Shown in pieces: positions 1 through 8,374 of a stretch of DNA of 64,000 nucleotides. The position numbers and the translations under genes are program-made. Each line of letters opens with the position of its first letter. The first letter of the stretch is position 1. The stretch covers positions 1 to 64,000 of the forward strand of contig CACLXL010000001.1 of assembly GCA_902610975.1 (NCBI GenBank), read 5' to 3'. Origin of the DNA: an uncultured Pelagibacteraceae bacterium (GTDB lineage Bacteria; Pseudomonadota; Alphaproteobacteria; Pelagibacterales; Pelagibacteraceae). Under the pieces are notes generated by a model, which had not been told where the DNA came from, did not search any database, and was given only the letters and a program-made list of their open reading frames with translations.

Positions 1-268
1 ATCTGGTGTGGGTTACTTAAAAATTCCGAAATTTGTTTCAAAGGGCTATAAGAAATCAAAAATCGACGGCACAATCGATTTTATAAATGGAAATAAAATG
101 TTTTTAAGTGATAGTATTTATAATCATCAACCAAAAGAAGGAGATGTAATTCTTTTTCCACATTATTTGATGCATACAGCATATCCATTTAAAGCAAGTG
201 GAGAAAGAAGATCCTTTTCATTTAATCTAGAAATAGATAAAAAAATAGCTAATGTTTTTTCAAAATGA
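1..268 (+). CDS. 2OG-Fe(II) oxygenase-like protein, C-terminal part (5' end outside window)
   Basis: The frame is already open at the left edge, so only about the last 88 residues are visible. The segment GDVILFPHYLMHTAYPF resembles the distal part of a 2-oxoglutarate/Fe(II) oxygenase barrel, where its His would be the distal iron ligand. The Arg in GERRSFSFNLE sits where the family binds the 2OG carboxylate. The proximal HxD motif would lie outside the window. The next gene starts inside this stop codon (ATGA overlap), so the two are probably co-transcribed. Substrate unknown; the family call is inference from this short tail. Confidence 0.6.
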   Translation, partial: SGVGYLKIPKFVSKGYKKSKIDGTIDFINGNKMFLSDSIYNHQPKEGDVILFPHYLMHTAYPFKASGERRSFSFNLEIDKKIANVFSK

Positions 269-642
269 GCAATGAAATTCAAAAAAATGTTTTTGGTGAA
301 CCTTTAGAGCCTTGCTCTAATGATCCACTAACAGGTTGGTTTAGGGATGGATGTTGTAATACAGATAAAAAAGATAGAGGAGTTCATACAGTTTGTGCAA
401 AAGTGACGGATAAATTTTTACTTTGGTCAAAAAAGGTAGGTAATGATTTGATTACACCTCATCCTGAATTTGGATTTCCGGGTTTGAAAGATGGTGACTG
501 CTGGTGTGTTTGTGCAACTTGGTATGCTAGAGCTATTGAAGAAGACGCAGCCTGCTCAGTTTATTTGAAAAAGACGAATATTAAGACCTTAGAACTTATA
601 CCAATCGAAAAATTAAAAAAATTTGCTGTAGATTTATCTTAG
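265..642 (+). CDS. DUF2237 family protein
   Basis: A 125-residue cytosolic protein matching DUF2237 over its whole length: FGEPLEPCSNDPLTGWFRDG near the start, then CCNT, HTVCA, GNDL-TP-PEFGFPGLK and GDCWCVCA-W. Several conserved cysteines (CC near residue 30, CWCVC near 80) suggest metal binding or redox use, but no biochemical function is established. It overlaps the upstream oxygenase by 4 nt and the convergent TPR gene by 4 nt at its 3' end. Confidence 0.85.
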   Translation: MSNEIQKNVFGEPLEPCSNDPLTGWFRDGCCNTDKKDRGVHTVCAKVTDKFLLWSKKVGNDLITPHPEFGFPGLKDGDCWCVCATWYARAIEEDAACSVYLKKTNIKTLELIPIEKLKKFAVDLS

Positions 643-1124
643 TAAACTTTTGACCCTCGATTTTTTATAATCAACTCTAATTCGCCATATTCTTTACAAT
701 TACAACTTTTAAGAACTTTTAATCTTTCATTAGCTTTATCTATTTGATTGGTTTGTACGTAAAGTTCTCCTAAATACTCATTTATGCCATTGTGATCAGG
801 CTTAAGACTCAATCCCTCTAGATAAAATCTTTCAGCTTGCTCAAAATTTCCAGTTTTCCTAGACGTGTAACCAAGATAATTTAGTATATCTGGATTTTTT
901 TTATCTGATTTGAGCGCTTTTTCAAATTTTTTAAAAGCTTGCGTATAAAGTTTTTTAGCCTTTTTTGTTTTTTCTTTTTTTTCTAATTTACCAGCTCTTT
1001 TGACAAGATTGAGACCTTCTTCATAAATTGACTCTTTAGATGTATCGCTGCTACTATCGCTTCCAGCTGCCATCAAACTGGTACTTAAAAATAAAGTTAG
1101 GAATAAAATAAAAATTTTTTTCAT
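639..1124 (-). CDS. Exported TPR-repeat protein
   Basis: 161 residues with a typical Sec signal peptide (MKKIFILFLTLFLSTSLMAAG) and no lipobox Cys, so probably periplasmic. After a Ser/Asp-rich linker and a Lys-rich helix come about three TPR-like units (residues about 60-145), for example NPDILNYLGYTSRKTGNFEQ and INEYLGELYVQTNQIDKA. TPRs mediate protein-protein contacts; the partner is unknown. It has its own start 31 nt downstream of the SDR gene on the same strand. Confidence 0.8.
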   Translation of the reverse strand: MKKIFILFLTLFLSTSLMAAGSDSSSDTSKESIYEEGLNLVKRAGKLEKKEKTKKAKKLYTQAFKKFEKALKSDKKNPDILNYLGYTSRKTGNFEQAERFYLEGLSLKPDHNGINEYLGELYVQTNQIDKANERLKVLKSCNCKEYGELELIIKNRGSKVY

Positions 1125-1155
1125 AGAACTTATTTAGCAATTATTAGTAATATTG

Positions 1156-1866
1156 TTATGCGACAGATGATCTTCCTCCGTCAACACCTAAGATCTGGCC
1201 TGTAATCCAAGAGCTTTCATCTGTCAGGAGGAATTTAGCTAATGAGGCTGAGTCTCCGCCTTCTCCTATCCTTTTCATTGGGTGCATTTTGGCAATACCT
1301 TCAGCTACTTTTTCATTTTTAAGTAGAAAATTTGAAATTTTAGAATTTGTCAAACTAGGTGCAATACAATTTACTCTAACATTTGGCGCGAACTCAGCAG
1401 CTAAAGCTAAAGTCAAACCCTCGATGGCTCCTTTAGCAGATGAAACAATCGCATGATTTGGAAAGCCTTGTTTTACTGCAACAGTTGAAAATAAAACAAT
1501 TGAACCTTTATTTTTTTTTAAGTTATCTGCTAAAGTTTTAATTACTTCAGTTGCAGAAATAAGATTTAAATTGAATGATTGCATAAAGTCACTTTTTTTT
1601 GTTAACTTTAATGGTTTTAAATCAATTGACCCTACACAAAAAGCTAAACCATTAATTGGCTCATCTTTCAAATCATTTAGTATTTTTTCAGAAAAATTTT
1701 CCTCTAAAACATCACAAACTGTAAATGTAGAATTTAAATTTTTTGCTAACTCCGATAGACTTGTCTCATCTCTGCCTACTAAGTGCACCTGCTCTTCACT
1801 GTCAACTAATTTTTTTGCCAAAGAGGAACCAATTGATCCAGTTGCTCCTAAAATTACTTTTTTCAT
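1156..1866 (-). CDS. Short-chain dehydrogenase/reductase-like protein lacking the usual catalytic Tyr
   Basis: SDR fold with an N-terminal Rossmann motif (GATGSIG), CVGSID in the NNAG region, and a C-terminal WITGQILGVDGG typical of FabG-like members. In the active-site segment FPNHAIVSSAKGA the Lys is kept, but the position of the YxxxK Tyr is Val and the neighbouring Tyr-like site is His. The catalytic Ser region (LFSTVAV) is present. It may therefore be a degenerate or non-classical SDR. I chose MKKVILGATG as start; an in-frame ATG 15 nt upstream (1881) would add five residues. Neither start has a clear SD. Confidence 0.8.
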   Translation of the reverse strand: MKKVILGATGSIGSSLAKKLVDSEEQVHLVGRDETSLSELAKNLNSTFTVCDVLEENFSEKILNDLKDEPINGLAFCVGSIDLKPLKLTKKSDFMQSFNLNLISATEVIKTLADNLKKNKGSIVLFSTVAVKQGFPNHAIVSSAKGAIEGLTLALAAEFAPNVRVNCIAPSLTNSKISNFLLKNEKVAEGIAKMHPMKRIGEGGDSASLAKFLLTDESSWITGQILGVDGGRSSVA

Positions 1867-1950
1867 AATTAAAAATAACATTATTAAAGGTTATTTACAT
1901 GCAAATAATGACGCGTGTAATATCTAAATAAAATATGTATTTTGTTACTT

Positions 1951-3432
1951 ATGAAGCTTTTTATAATTTTAGGAAATCAACTTTTTAACCCAAAATATCT
2001 CTCTGATTATAAAGATCATACTTTTTTTATGGCAGAAGACTATGATTTATGCACCTTTGAAAAACATCACAAACTGAAAATACTGTTATTTTTATCTTCA
2101 ATGAGATCATTTAAAGATGAGCTTAAATCAAAAAATTTTAATTTAATATATAAAGATGTAAATAAAGATTTTAAATTATCCTACGAAAAAAAATTAGAAA
2201 AAACTATTAAAGAAAAAAAGATAAGAGAAATTACTTTTTTTGAAATTGAGGATAAATTTTTTGAAAAAAGAATATTAAATTTAGGAAAAAAAAATTCACT
2301 TAAGATTAACCAAGTTAGATCTCCAATGTTTTTAATGGAGAGACAGGAGTTTAAAGATTACCTTTCTAAAAATAAACGACCTTTCATGGCAAACTTTTAC
2401 AAAATTGTAAGAACAAAAATGAATTTATTGATGAATAAAAATGGAACTCCAAAAGGAAATAAATGGAGTTTCGATGAAGATAATAGAAAAAAACTTCCAA
2501 ATACCATTAAAGTGCCTGTAATTTCCAAGGCAAAAGAGACAAAGGAAACTATTACTCTTAAAAAATTTATAAATTCTAATTTCAAAGATCATCCAGGGAA
2601 TACTGATAAATTTTGGTTTCCAACAACACGAAAAGATGCAAGTAATTGGCTAGATGAATTTTTAAAAGAGAGAATAAAGCTTTTTGGTGATTATGAGGAT
2701 GCAGTAACAGACAAATCAAATACTGTTTTTCATAGCGCGCTAAGTCCACTTATAAACTTAGGGTTAATAGCCCCAGAAGAAATAATAGATAAGTTAAGAA
2801 AGATTGAAAATAAAGTGCCTATGAATTCTTTAGAAGGTTATATTCGACAGATTATAGGTTGGAGAGAGTTTATGAGAGGAATTTATCAAAACTATGATCA
2901 ACGATTAGATAAAACCAATTTTTTTAACCATAAAAGAAAAATGAAAAAATCTTGGTATGATGGAAACACTGGTTTAGATCCGTTAGACCATGCAATCAAT
3001 AATGCTAAAAACTTTGGCTGGTCACATCATATAGAGAGACTAATGATATTAGCCAACATAATGAATCTTTGTGAGATAAATCCTAAACAAGTTTACAAAT
3101 GGTTTATGGAAATGTTTGTGGATTCATCTGACTGGGTGATGGCGCCGAATGTTTATGGAATGGGATTATTTAGTGATGGCGGAATATTTGCAACTAAACC
3201 TTATATTTGTGGATCTAGTTATTTTCTTAAAATGATGCATTTTAAAAAAGGTCCTTGGTGTGATGTAATGGACGGATTATATTGGAAATTTATAGACAGA
3301 CATAAGAAATTCTTTTTAAAAAATCCACGTCTTGCAATGATGGTTAGAGTTTCTGAAAAAATGAATAAAGAGAGAAAAACAAGAATTTTTAAAGCAGCTA
3401 ATAATTTTATAAAAGAAAATACTAATGGTTAA
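1951..3432 (+). CDS. Cryptochrome/photolyase-related flavoprotein (COG3046 / FeS-BCP-like clade)
   Basis: About 493 residues. The N-terminal alpha/beta domain begins KLFIILGNQLF, as in the photolyase-related clade that includes bacterial (6-4) photolyases of the PhrB type. The C-terminal FAD-binding part carries WREFMRG, GWSHHIERLMILANIMNLC, APNVYGMGLFSDGG and ATKPYI. The four Cys that hold an Fe-S cluster in this clade are not apparent at the expected places: the helix before HHIxRLM reads TGLDPLDH, and the usual YCxxC is replaced by MMHFKKG. Only C374, C420 and C437 lie nearby. I start at the ATG giving MKLFIIL; a TTG 9 nt upstream is less likely. It overlaps the DCC gene by 8 nt. Likely role: light-driven DNA repair or photoreception. 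Confidence 0.85.
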   Translation: MKLFIILGNQLFNPKYLSDYKDHTFFMAEDYDLCTFEKHHKLKILLFLSSMRSFKDELKSKNFNLIYKDVNKDFKLSYEKKLEKTIKEKKIREITFFEIEDKFFEKRILNLGKKNSLKINQVRSPMFLMERQEFKDYLSKNKRPFMANFYKIVRTKMNLLMNKNGTPKGNKWSFDEDNRKKLPNTIKVPVISKAKETKETITLKKFINSNFKDHPGNTDKFWFPTTRKDASNWLDEFLKERIKLFGDYEDAVTDKSNTVFHSALSPLINLGLIAPEEIIDKLRKIENKVPMNSLEGYIRQIIGWREFMRGIYQNYDQRLDKTNFFNHKRKMKKSWYDGNTGLDPLDHAINNAKNFGWSHHIERLMILANIMNLCEINPKQVYKWFMEMFVDSSDWVMAPNVYGMGLFSDGGIFATKPYICGSSYFLKMMHFKKGPWCDVMDGLYWKFIDRHKKFFLKNPRLAMMVRVSEKMNKERKTRIFKAANNFIKENTNG

Positions 3433-3772
3433 AGTTTTTTTTAATAATTCATGTAATATTTGTAGAGCCGAAATCAATCATTACAAAAAACATAGTGATA
3501 ACAGTGTAGAGTGGATAGATGTAACTAATAATGAAGAAGCTCAGAAAGTTACCGCAAAATCATATAAAGAACTTTTAAGAAGAATGCATGTTATACAAGA
3601 TGGTAGAGTAATTGATGGAGCAGAGTCTTTTTTAGTAATTTGGAAAAATGTTCCTAAATATAATTTTTTATATAAACTATTTAAGATTAAACCTTTGTTT
3701 TTCATATTAAATATTTTCTATGAAATCGCAGCTTATTTTTTATTTATCAAAAACAAACATCTCCTTAAGTGA
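3425..3772 (+). CDS. DCC family (DUF393) thiol-disulfide oxidoreductase-like protein
   Basis: 115 residues. The N-terminal thioredoxin-like segment VKVFFNNSCNICRAEI has the CxxC of the DCC/DUF393 family, although the usual DGxCxxC is NNSCNIC here. ELLRRMHVIQDGRVIDGAES is the conserved middle block. A hydrophobic C-terminus (about residues 88-108) may associate with the membrane. It overlaps the photolyase stop by 8 nt and the DUF2256 start by 4 nt, forming a tight three-gene unit. DCC proteins often accompany photolyase-like genes; the substrate is unknown. Confidence 0.8.
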   Translation: MVKVFFNNSCNICRAEINHYKKHSDNSVEWIDVTNNEEAQKVTAKSYKELLRRMHVIQDGRVIDGAESFLVIWKNVPKYNFLYKLFKIKPLFFILNIFYEIAAYFLFIKNKHLLK

Positions 3773-3903
3773 TAAAAAAAACTGATCTTCCTAAAAAAAA
3801 CTGTCCAGTTTGTAATAAATCTTTTACCTGGAGAAAAAAATGGAGATTAAATTGGCCGATGGTTAAATATTGCTCTAAAAAGTGCTCAAAATTAAATAAA
3901 TAA
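3769..3903 (+). CDS. DUF2256 small zinc-ribbon-like protein
   Basis: 44 residues, GTG start overlapping the preceding stop (GTGA). The sequence shows the DUF2256 pattern: CPVC, then FTWRKKW, then YCSKKCSK, giving two Cys pairs likely to bind one zinc. DUF2256 genes are commonly found next to photolyase/cryptochrome-related genes, which fits the overlap chain here. It is short and has an alternative start, so it is easily missed in annotation. Function is unestablished. Confidence 0.8.
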   Translation: MIKKTDLPKKNCPVCNKSFTWRKKWRLNWPMVKYCSKKCSKLNK

Positions 3904-3980
3904 ACAAAACTAAATCCTCTTCAAGTCAGATATGCAAAAAATAAAGTAATAGTAAGACATAAAATTAGTATTCTAAAGTA

Positions 3981-6590
3981 ATGAGTAATTACGAACAATT
4001 TAGATCAGTTATGAAAGATGCTGGTTTTGCTCTATCGAGTAAACCAGTAACTAAAAAAATTTTAGAAAATGCTATTAAATTTTCAAAAAGTAAAGAAAAA
4101 ACCGTATTAGCAAAGCAACATGAAATATCTAAAAAAATTTATTTTCTTTTAGATGGAAATGTAAAATTTAATAAATATTTTGAAAAAAATTCTCTTACAT
4201 TTGCTAAGATCAATAAAAGAAATTCACCATTAGGTATTTCTGGATTAAATCCTCCAGGAAGATTTATGGCTGAAATATTAGTTGATAAAAATACTGAATA
4301 TTATTCTTTTGATTTAAGCTACATAGATGAAATCGAAAGTGTTGACCCAAACTTTCTTGCAACTTTTTTATCTTATATATTATTTTTTTCAACCAATCTT
4401 TTATGGTCAACTAGAAATCTTGAAAGTGCTTATAAGCAAAATAATTATCAAATATCTAAAGGGTCAAATTCTGGAATTAACGAGAGTAATTATGAAAAGA
4501 TAAAAGATACAATTTTTTTTTCTTCTATAGTTGAGGAAGATGTTAAAAAATTACTGAATTTAGGTGAGATAAAGTTATACTCTACAGATGAAATTATTAC
4601 ACTTGAAGGTAATGATAGCAGTGGATTAAATATATTGCTGTCTGGAAAAGTTGAAGGTTCATTTAATAGCAAAATAGATAATTCAATTAAGAAAAAATAT
4701 AGATCGATTGCGAGACCAGGAGTAGCGTTTTCGTTATCTTGCGGTAAAAGATTAATTAAATTTCCGTATTCAATTAAGGTAACTAGAGATACAAGAATTT
4801 TACATCTATCCAATGAGGTAATTAATAATTTAATAGTAAATAATCCTGTTCTAGCCATCAAGCTTCTCAAAAGACAAATTTGGCAATTAGGAAGATATCA
4901 GCAAAGCGCAACAGGGCTAGCAAGATACGCTGCTAAAAATGAAATAGAACTCTTGAAATTTTTAATACAAGATAATTTTTCTAAACTTCCTGTAAATTCA
5001 AAATTATATAGTGTGCCACACTTATTAGAAAATCGGTACTCTCATGAATTAGCTTTTGATATCATTTATAATCTAATGGTAACTGGTAATGAAATTGAAA
5101 AGTCTATTGCAAACTTGATGTCAGATGCACTTAAAAGTTTTGAAAAGCAGCAAAGATTTTTTAAAGAGTTAAATATTATTTATAATCGTGTAGAACAATT
5201 AAAAGAAATTGAAAGTAAAGACTCATTAGATAAATTAACACTTTCTAATTTTATTAAAGCATTTGATCATGTGCCTTACGTTATAAAGGGTATGGAAAAT
5301 CTTCCAAGTAAAGCTAATAATATTTTTTTTTACAATCATCTCGCAGCTAATGATGAAAATAAGTTACCTAATGGGCATGCTTTTTCAATAGATAGTCATT
5401 TCGTAAGTGCAAAAATTTTATATCCAAAATACGGTGATGGAGGAAAAAGAATAGTTCGTGCAAGTAGGAATACTGAGTATTGGAGGCATAATTTTTATGA
5501 AAATTTAGATTATATATTTGTTCATACTAAAGAGTCAGATTTACTAAATGAGACTCATGAGGAAAAAAAAGAGAGAAAAGATAAATTTTTTAAAGATGCG
5601 CAAGATATAATTAATAAAGGCCAGCCTTTAGTAATTGCTCCTGAGGGAACCTCTGAAACAGAAGAGAACTTTACTGAAACATCGCCTGGGCCCTTCAAAC
5701 TTGGTGCGTTTGCTTTGGCAAGTCAGTTGAAACCTGAACCTTATTTAGTTCCTATAGCTTTAGCAAACTTCGATAAACCAGTATCCTCGACTGTTTACTC
5801 GGCGATTATTAAGCGACCTGTAAAAATTTCAAATTTTGTAAAAGACACTACTAACATGGAAGAAATAAAGTCTTTTTTACTTGATTATAGAAAAACTTTT
5901 AGAAGTTATGTTGAAGAGGCACACGAGTTATCTAATAAAGTTAAGCTTGATACACATGATTTAACAAATTTAAGTACTAATTATAATCTTGTAAGTCCAA
6001 TCGAGGAAGAATTTGAATTAGATGTTAGAGAACTTGAATTGAACGCTATAAATAGCTCTATTAATCAGAAAGAAATAATATTATTCGGAAGTTCTACTTT
6101 TCGTATGTGGAAAAATTATGAACAAGATCTCGGTGGAAAAAATATTTTAAATCTTGCTTTTGGGGGTTCAACTTTATCTTCATGTAGAACATATTTTGAG
6201 AGAATTTTTTCAAATTATAGTCCAAAAATACTTTTATTTTACGCAGGCGATAACGATATCGGAAGAGGCTTAAATTCTGATCAAATTAATCAAGAATTTT
6301 TATTATTTGCGACTCAAGCTGCAGAAAAATTAAAGAATACAAAATGTTTTTTTATTTCAATAAAACCAAGTCCTTTTAGAAAAAAATTTTTAAAAGAGAT
6401 TACTAATACAAATAATAAAATAAAAAAAACAATAAATCATTTAGAAAAATGGAAATTCATTGATATCTGTAACCCAATGTTAAAAGCTGGATATGAAAAG
6501 TTTTATGATCAAGATCAATTACATATGAATGACTTAGGATATAGTTTGTTAAGCAAGTCTCTGAGAGACGAAATCGCAAAGTTAAATTAA
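3981..6590 (+). CDS. Three-part fusion: cNMP-binding-like region, PlsB-type acyltransferase, SGNH hydrolase
   Basis: An 869-residue protein with three recognisable parts. Residues about 15-300 look like one degenerate and one better cyclic-nucleotide-binding-like fold (for example ITLEGNDSSGLNILLSGKVE, then a helix with WQLGRYQQSA). Residues about 430-650 form a glycerolipid acyltransferase: HX4D at H453-D458 (NHLAAND) and PEGT at 554-557 followed by SPGPFKLGAF. Residues about 690-869 form an SGNH/GDSL hydrolase: GSS (nucleophile probably S705), GGS near 724, GDND at 756-759, and D845/H848. The likely role is acyl-chain transfer and removal on a membrane lipid, perhaps switched by a ligand. 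It lies 77 nt after DUF2256 and is convergent with the next gene. Confidence 0.8.
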   Translation: MSNYEQFRSVMKDAGFALSSKPVTKKILENAIKFSKSKEKTVLAKQHEISKKIYFLLDGNVKFNKYFEKNSLTFAKINKRNSPLGISGLNPPGRFMAEILVDKNTEYYSFDLSYIDEIESVDPNFLATFLSYILFFSTNLLWSTRNLESAYKQNNYQISKGSNSGINESNYEKIKDTIFFSSIVEEDVKKLLNLGEIKLYSTDEIITLEGNDSSGLNILLSGKVEGSFNSKIDNSIKKKYRSIARPGVAFSLSCGKRLIKFPYSIKVTRDTRILHLSNEVINNLIVNNPVLAIKLLKRQIWQLGRYQQSATGLARYAAKNEIELLKFLIQDNFSKLPVNSKLYSVPHLLENRYSHELAFDIIYNLMVTGNEIEKSIANLMSDALKSFEKQQRFFKELNIIYNRVEQLKEIESKDSLDKLTLSNFIKAFDHVPYVIKGMENLPSKANNIFFYNHLAANDENKLPNGHAFSIDSHFVSAKILYPKYGDGGKRIVRASRNTEYWRHNFYENLDYIFVHTKESDLLNETHEEKKERKDKFFKDAQDIINKGQPLVIAPEGTSETEENFTETSPGPFKLGAFALASQLKPEPYLVPIALANFDKPVSSTVYSAIIKRPVKISNFVKDTTNMEEIKSFLLDYRKTFRSYVEEAHELSNKVKLDTHDLTNLSTNYNLVSPIEEEFELDVRELELNAINSSINQKEIILFGSSTFRMWKNYEQDLGGKNILNLAFGGSTLSSCRTYFERIFSNYSPKILLFYAGDNDIGRGLNSDQINQEFLLFATQAAEKLKNTKCFFISIKPSPFRKKFLKEITNTNNKIKKTINHLEKWKFIDICNPMLKAGYEKFYDQDQLHMNDLGYSLLSKSLRDEIAKLN

Positions 6591-6591
6591 C

Positions 6592-7722
6592 TCAAATAAA
6601 TTTAGCTAGAATTTTTGGAATGTTATTTTTAAAATTAAAATATCCTTTATTGGAAAATTGCCAAGAAAACCTATCTTCCTCGTTCAAAACAAAGTTTAAC
6701 TCTAAATCTTGCTTTTTTCTTATAGTATTTAAATAAGAAAAATTCTCTCCGATGCTCGGGTGGAAGACATCAAAAGATTTAATTTCATGTGTTAGAGTTT
6801 TAAATTTTACTTCATCTATGATTTGTAAATCTTCAAACCTTTTTTTTTGGTCATTAATTATTTTTGACTTATAATCTAGTATTTTTTGCTCAAGCTTTAA
6901 TTTTCGAGCCTCATTACTTAATAAAACTAAATAAATATTTTCATATTTTTTTAAATATTTATTTTCTAAATTTAATTCGTTTTCAAAAACAATTAAATTT
7001 TTATTTGATTTATCTTCTGTAATTAAATTAAGTGGATTTAATTTATATTCCCTTTTGTCTGTTACAGGTAAAGCGTTCTCATTTAATTTAACATTCATAT
7101 ATTTATTATTAGTAAACTTGCTTATATTCCATGATTGAGCAACGTAGTGCTTACCTTTTGTTTGAAGACCAGCAACCCATCTCCAACTCAATGTATTAGA
7201 AGCAGCATCACCATCAAATAAATGTTTCATAAATAATTCTGCTCCTTTTTGCCAAGGTAAATTTAAAGTAAATATCCAAATGCTAGCAAACCACATTCTT
7301 GTATGATTATGTAAATAATTATTTTCTTTAAGCTCTTTTACCCAATCATTAAAACATTCAATTTGAGTTTCACCATTGATTGCCTTTTCATAATTTTCGT
7401 CTTCTTTTAATCCTTTTAAATCTTCTATAAAGTCAGTCCAAACTTGAGGTCTAAGTTCCAACCAACCTTTCCAATAAACTCTCCAAAATATTTCTTGGAT
7501 ATATTTTTCAACTTTTTGATATGGAAACTTTGCTAAAACTGACTTTGCAACTTCATATTCAGTTATTAATCTGTGAGATATGTAAGGTGATAAGCAAGAT
7601 ACATTTGATTTGTCTTTTGGCCCTAAATCAAAATTTCTTTTGAAACTATAATTTGCTAATTCACTATTTATAAAAGCATCGAGCTGCTTTAAGGCTCCCT
7701 CTCTTGAGATTTCGAACTTCAT
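6592..7722 (-). CDS. Photolyase-like FAD-domain protein with the flavin domain at the N-terminus
   Basis: 376 residues. Residues 1-215 are the photolyase/cryptochrome FAD-binding helical domain: GALKQLDAFI, ANYSFKRNFD, VSCLSPYISHRLIT, FWRVYWKGW, NHTRMWFASIW and SNTLSWRWVAGLQTKGKHYV. The antenna alpha/beta domain that normally precedes it is absent. After the flavin domain come about 160 residues starting NLIVFENELNLENKYLKK and then IYLVLLSNEARK, which resemble a photolyase alpha/beta start (LIWFRxDLRLxDN). The order may therefore be circularly permuted. It ends 1 nt from the convergent fusion gene and overlaps the upstream small membrane gene by 1 nt. DNA repair versus sensing cannot be decided. 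Confidence 0.75.
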   Translation of the reverse strand: MKFEISREGALKQLDAFINSELANYSFKRNFDLGPKDKSNVSCLSPYISHRLITEYEVAKSVLAKFPYQKVEKYIQEIFWRVYWKGWLELRPQVWTDFIEDLKGLKEDENYEKAINGETQIECFNDWVKELKENNYLHNHTRMWFASIWIFTLNLPWQKGAELFMKHLFDGDAASNTLSWRWVAGLQTKGKHYVAQSWNISKFTNNKYMNVKLNENALPVTDKREYKLNPLNLITEDKSNKNLIVFENELNLENKYLKKYENIYLVLLSNEARKLKLEQKILDYKSKIINDQKKRFEDLQIIDEVKFKTLTHEIKSFDVFHPSIGENFSYLNTIRKKQDLELNFVLNEEDRFSWQFSNKGYFNFKNNIPKILAKFI

Positions 7723-7922
7723 TAATCTTCGTCGTCCCTCCAGCCATCAATAAATAACTTCCAACATGCAAAGGATACGCTAATTATACCAACACAAAAC
7801 CCTAATAAAACTCCATTATGCTTACCTAAATAAATTGTTCCGTAATGAGTACTGAGTATTGGAGGCACTACTAATATTGCGCCAATAATTAAGTATCGAA
7901 TAGCAAAAGGTGGTCTTTTCAA
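7722..7922 (-). CDS. Small membrane protein
   Basis: 66 residues with two predicted membrane spans (about 8-25 and 37-58), a basic N-terminus (MKRPPFAIRY) and an acidic tail (WRDDED). I do not recognise a family. Its stop overlaps the photolyase-like start by 1 nt and its start overlaps the upstream stop by 4 nt, so it is translated as part of the msrA-to-photolyase run. Tight packing is the main evidence that it is real. Confidence 0.65.
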   Translation of the reverse strand: MKRPPFAIRYLIIGAILVVPPILSTHYGTIYLGKHNGVLLGFCVGIISVSFACWKLFIDGWRDDED

Positions 7923-8374
7923 ATTGAATTTCCTTGATCAAGTGGCATTGAAACTGCTGTAGTAAACCAACAATTTCTACAATTTTCTTCATTACCTTTA
8001 CTTACGTGCCATTCATAAAAAAATTGTTGCTTCTCATCACTTAAAACTTTTACTCCATAAACAAATTTGTTTTCGGTATTCGTAATTAAGTCTATTTTAT
8101 GTGAAAAATGGTTTAACAAAATTCTATAATGCACATCGTATAGCATAATTCTAAATCTGGGATATGGGCCAGTCATTTTTTTGTTTTCAGGATGAGCAAA
8201 TATCCATGTTTGTTTAATGCCGTTATCTTTATCATCATTATTTTTTAAAGCATCTAATTGTATTTTAATAACATCATAAGCAGATAAATTTTCAGCTGGT
8301 TTTATCATTTCGGCATTTGTTGAACTAACAAATCCCGCAAAAAAAATTGCTAAAATTATTTTTTTCAGTTCCAT
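7919..8374 (-). CDS. Exported protein, DUF4864-like
   Basis: 151 residues with a signal peptide (MELKKIILAIFFAGFVSSTNA). The mature part begins with a helix (LSAYDVIKIQLDALKNND) followed by TWIFAHPENKKMTGPYPRF, similar to DUF4864, a small NTF2-like fold; that assignment is moderate. The C-terminal part has ENCRNCWFTTAVS, a CxxC that could be structural or redox-active in the periplasm. It overlaps msrA by 10 nt and the small membrane gene by 4 nt. Confidence 0.65.
   Translation of the reverse strand: MELKKIILAIFFAGFVSSTNAEMIKPAENLSAYDVIKIQLDALKNNDDKDNGIKQTWIFAHPENKKMTGPYPRFRIMLYDVHYRILLNHFSHKIDLITNTENKFVYGVKVLSDEKQQFFYEWHVSKGNEENCRNCWFTTAVSMPLDQGNSI

Noticed and set aside
1571-1927. Plus-strand frame opposite the SDR gene
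   Set aside because: Antisense to a clear SDR and with no protein-like features.
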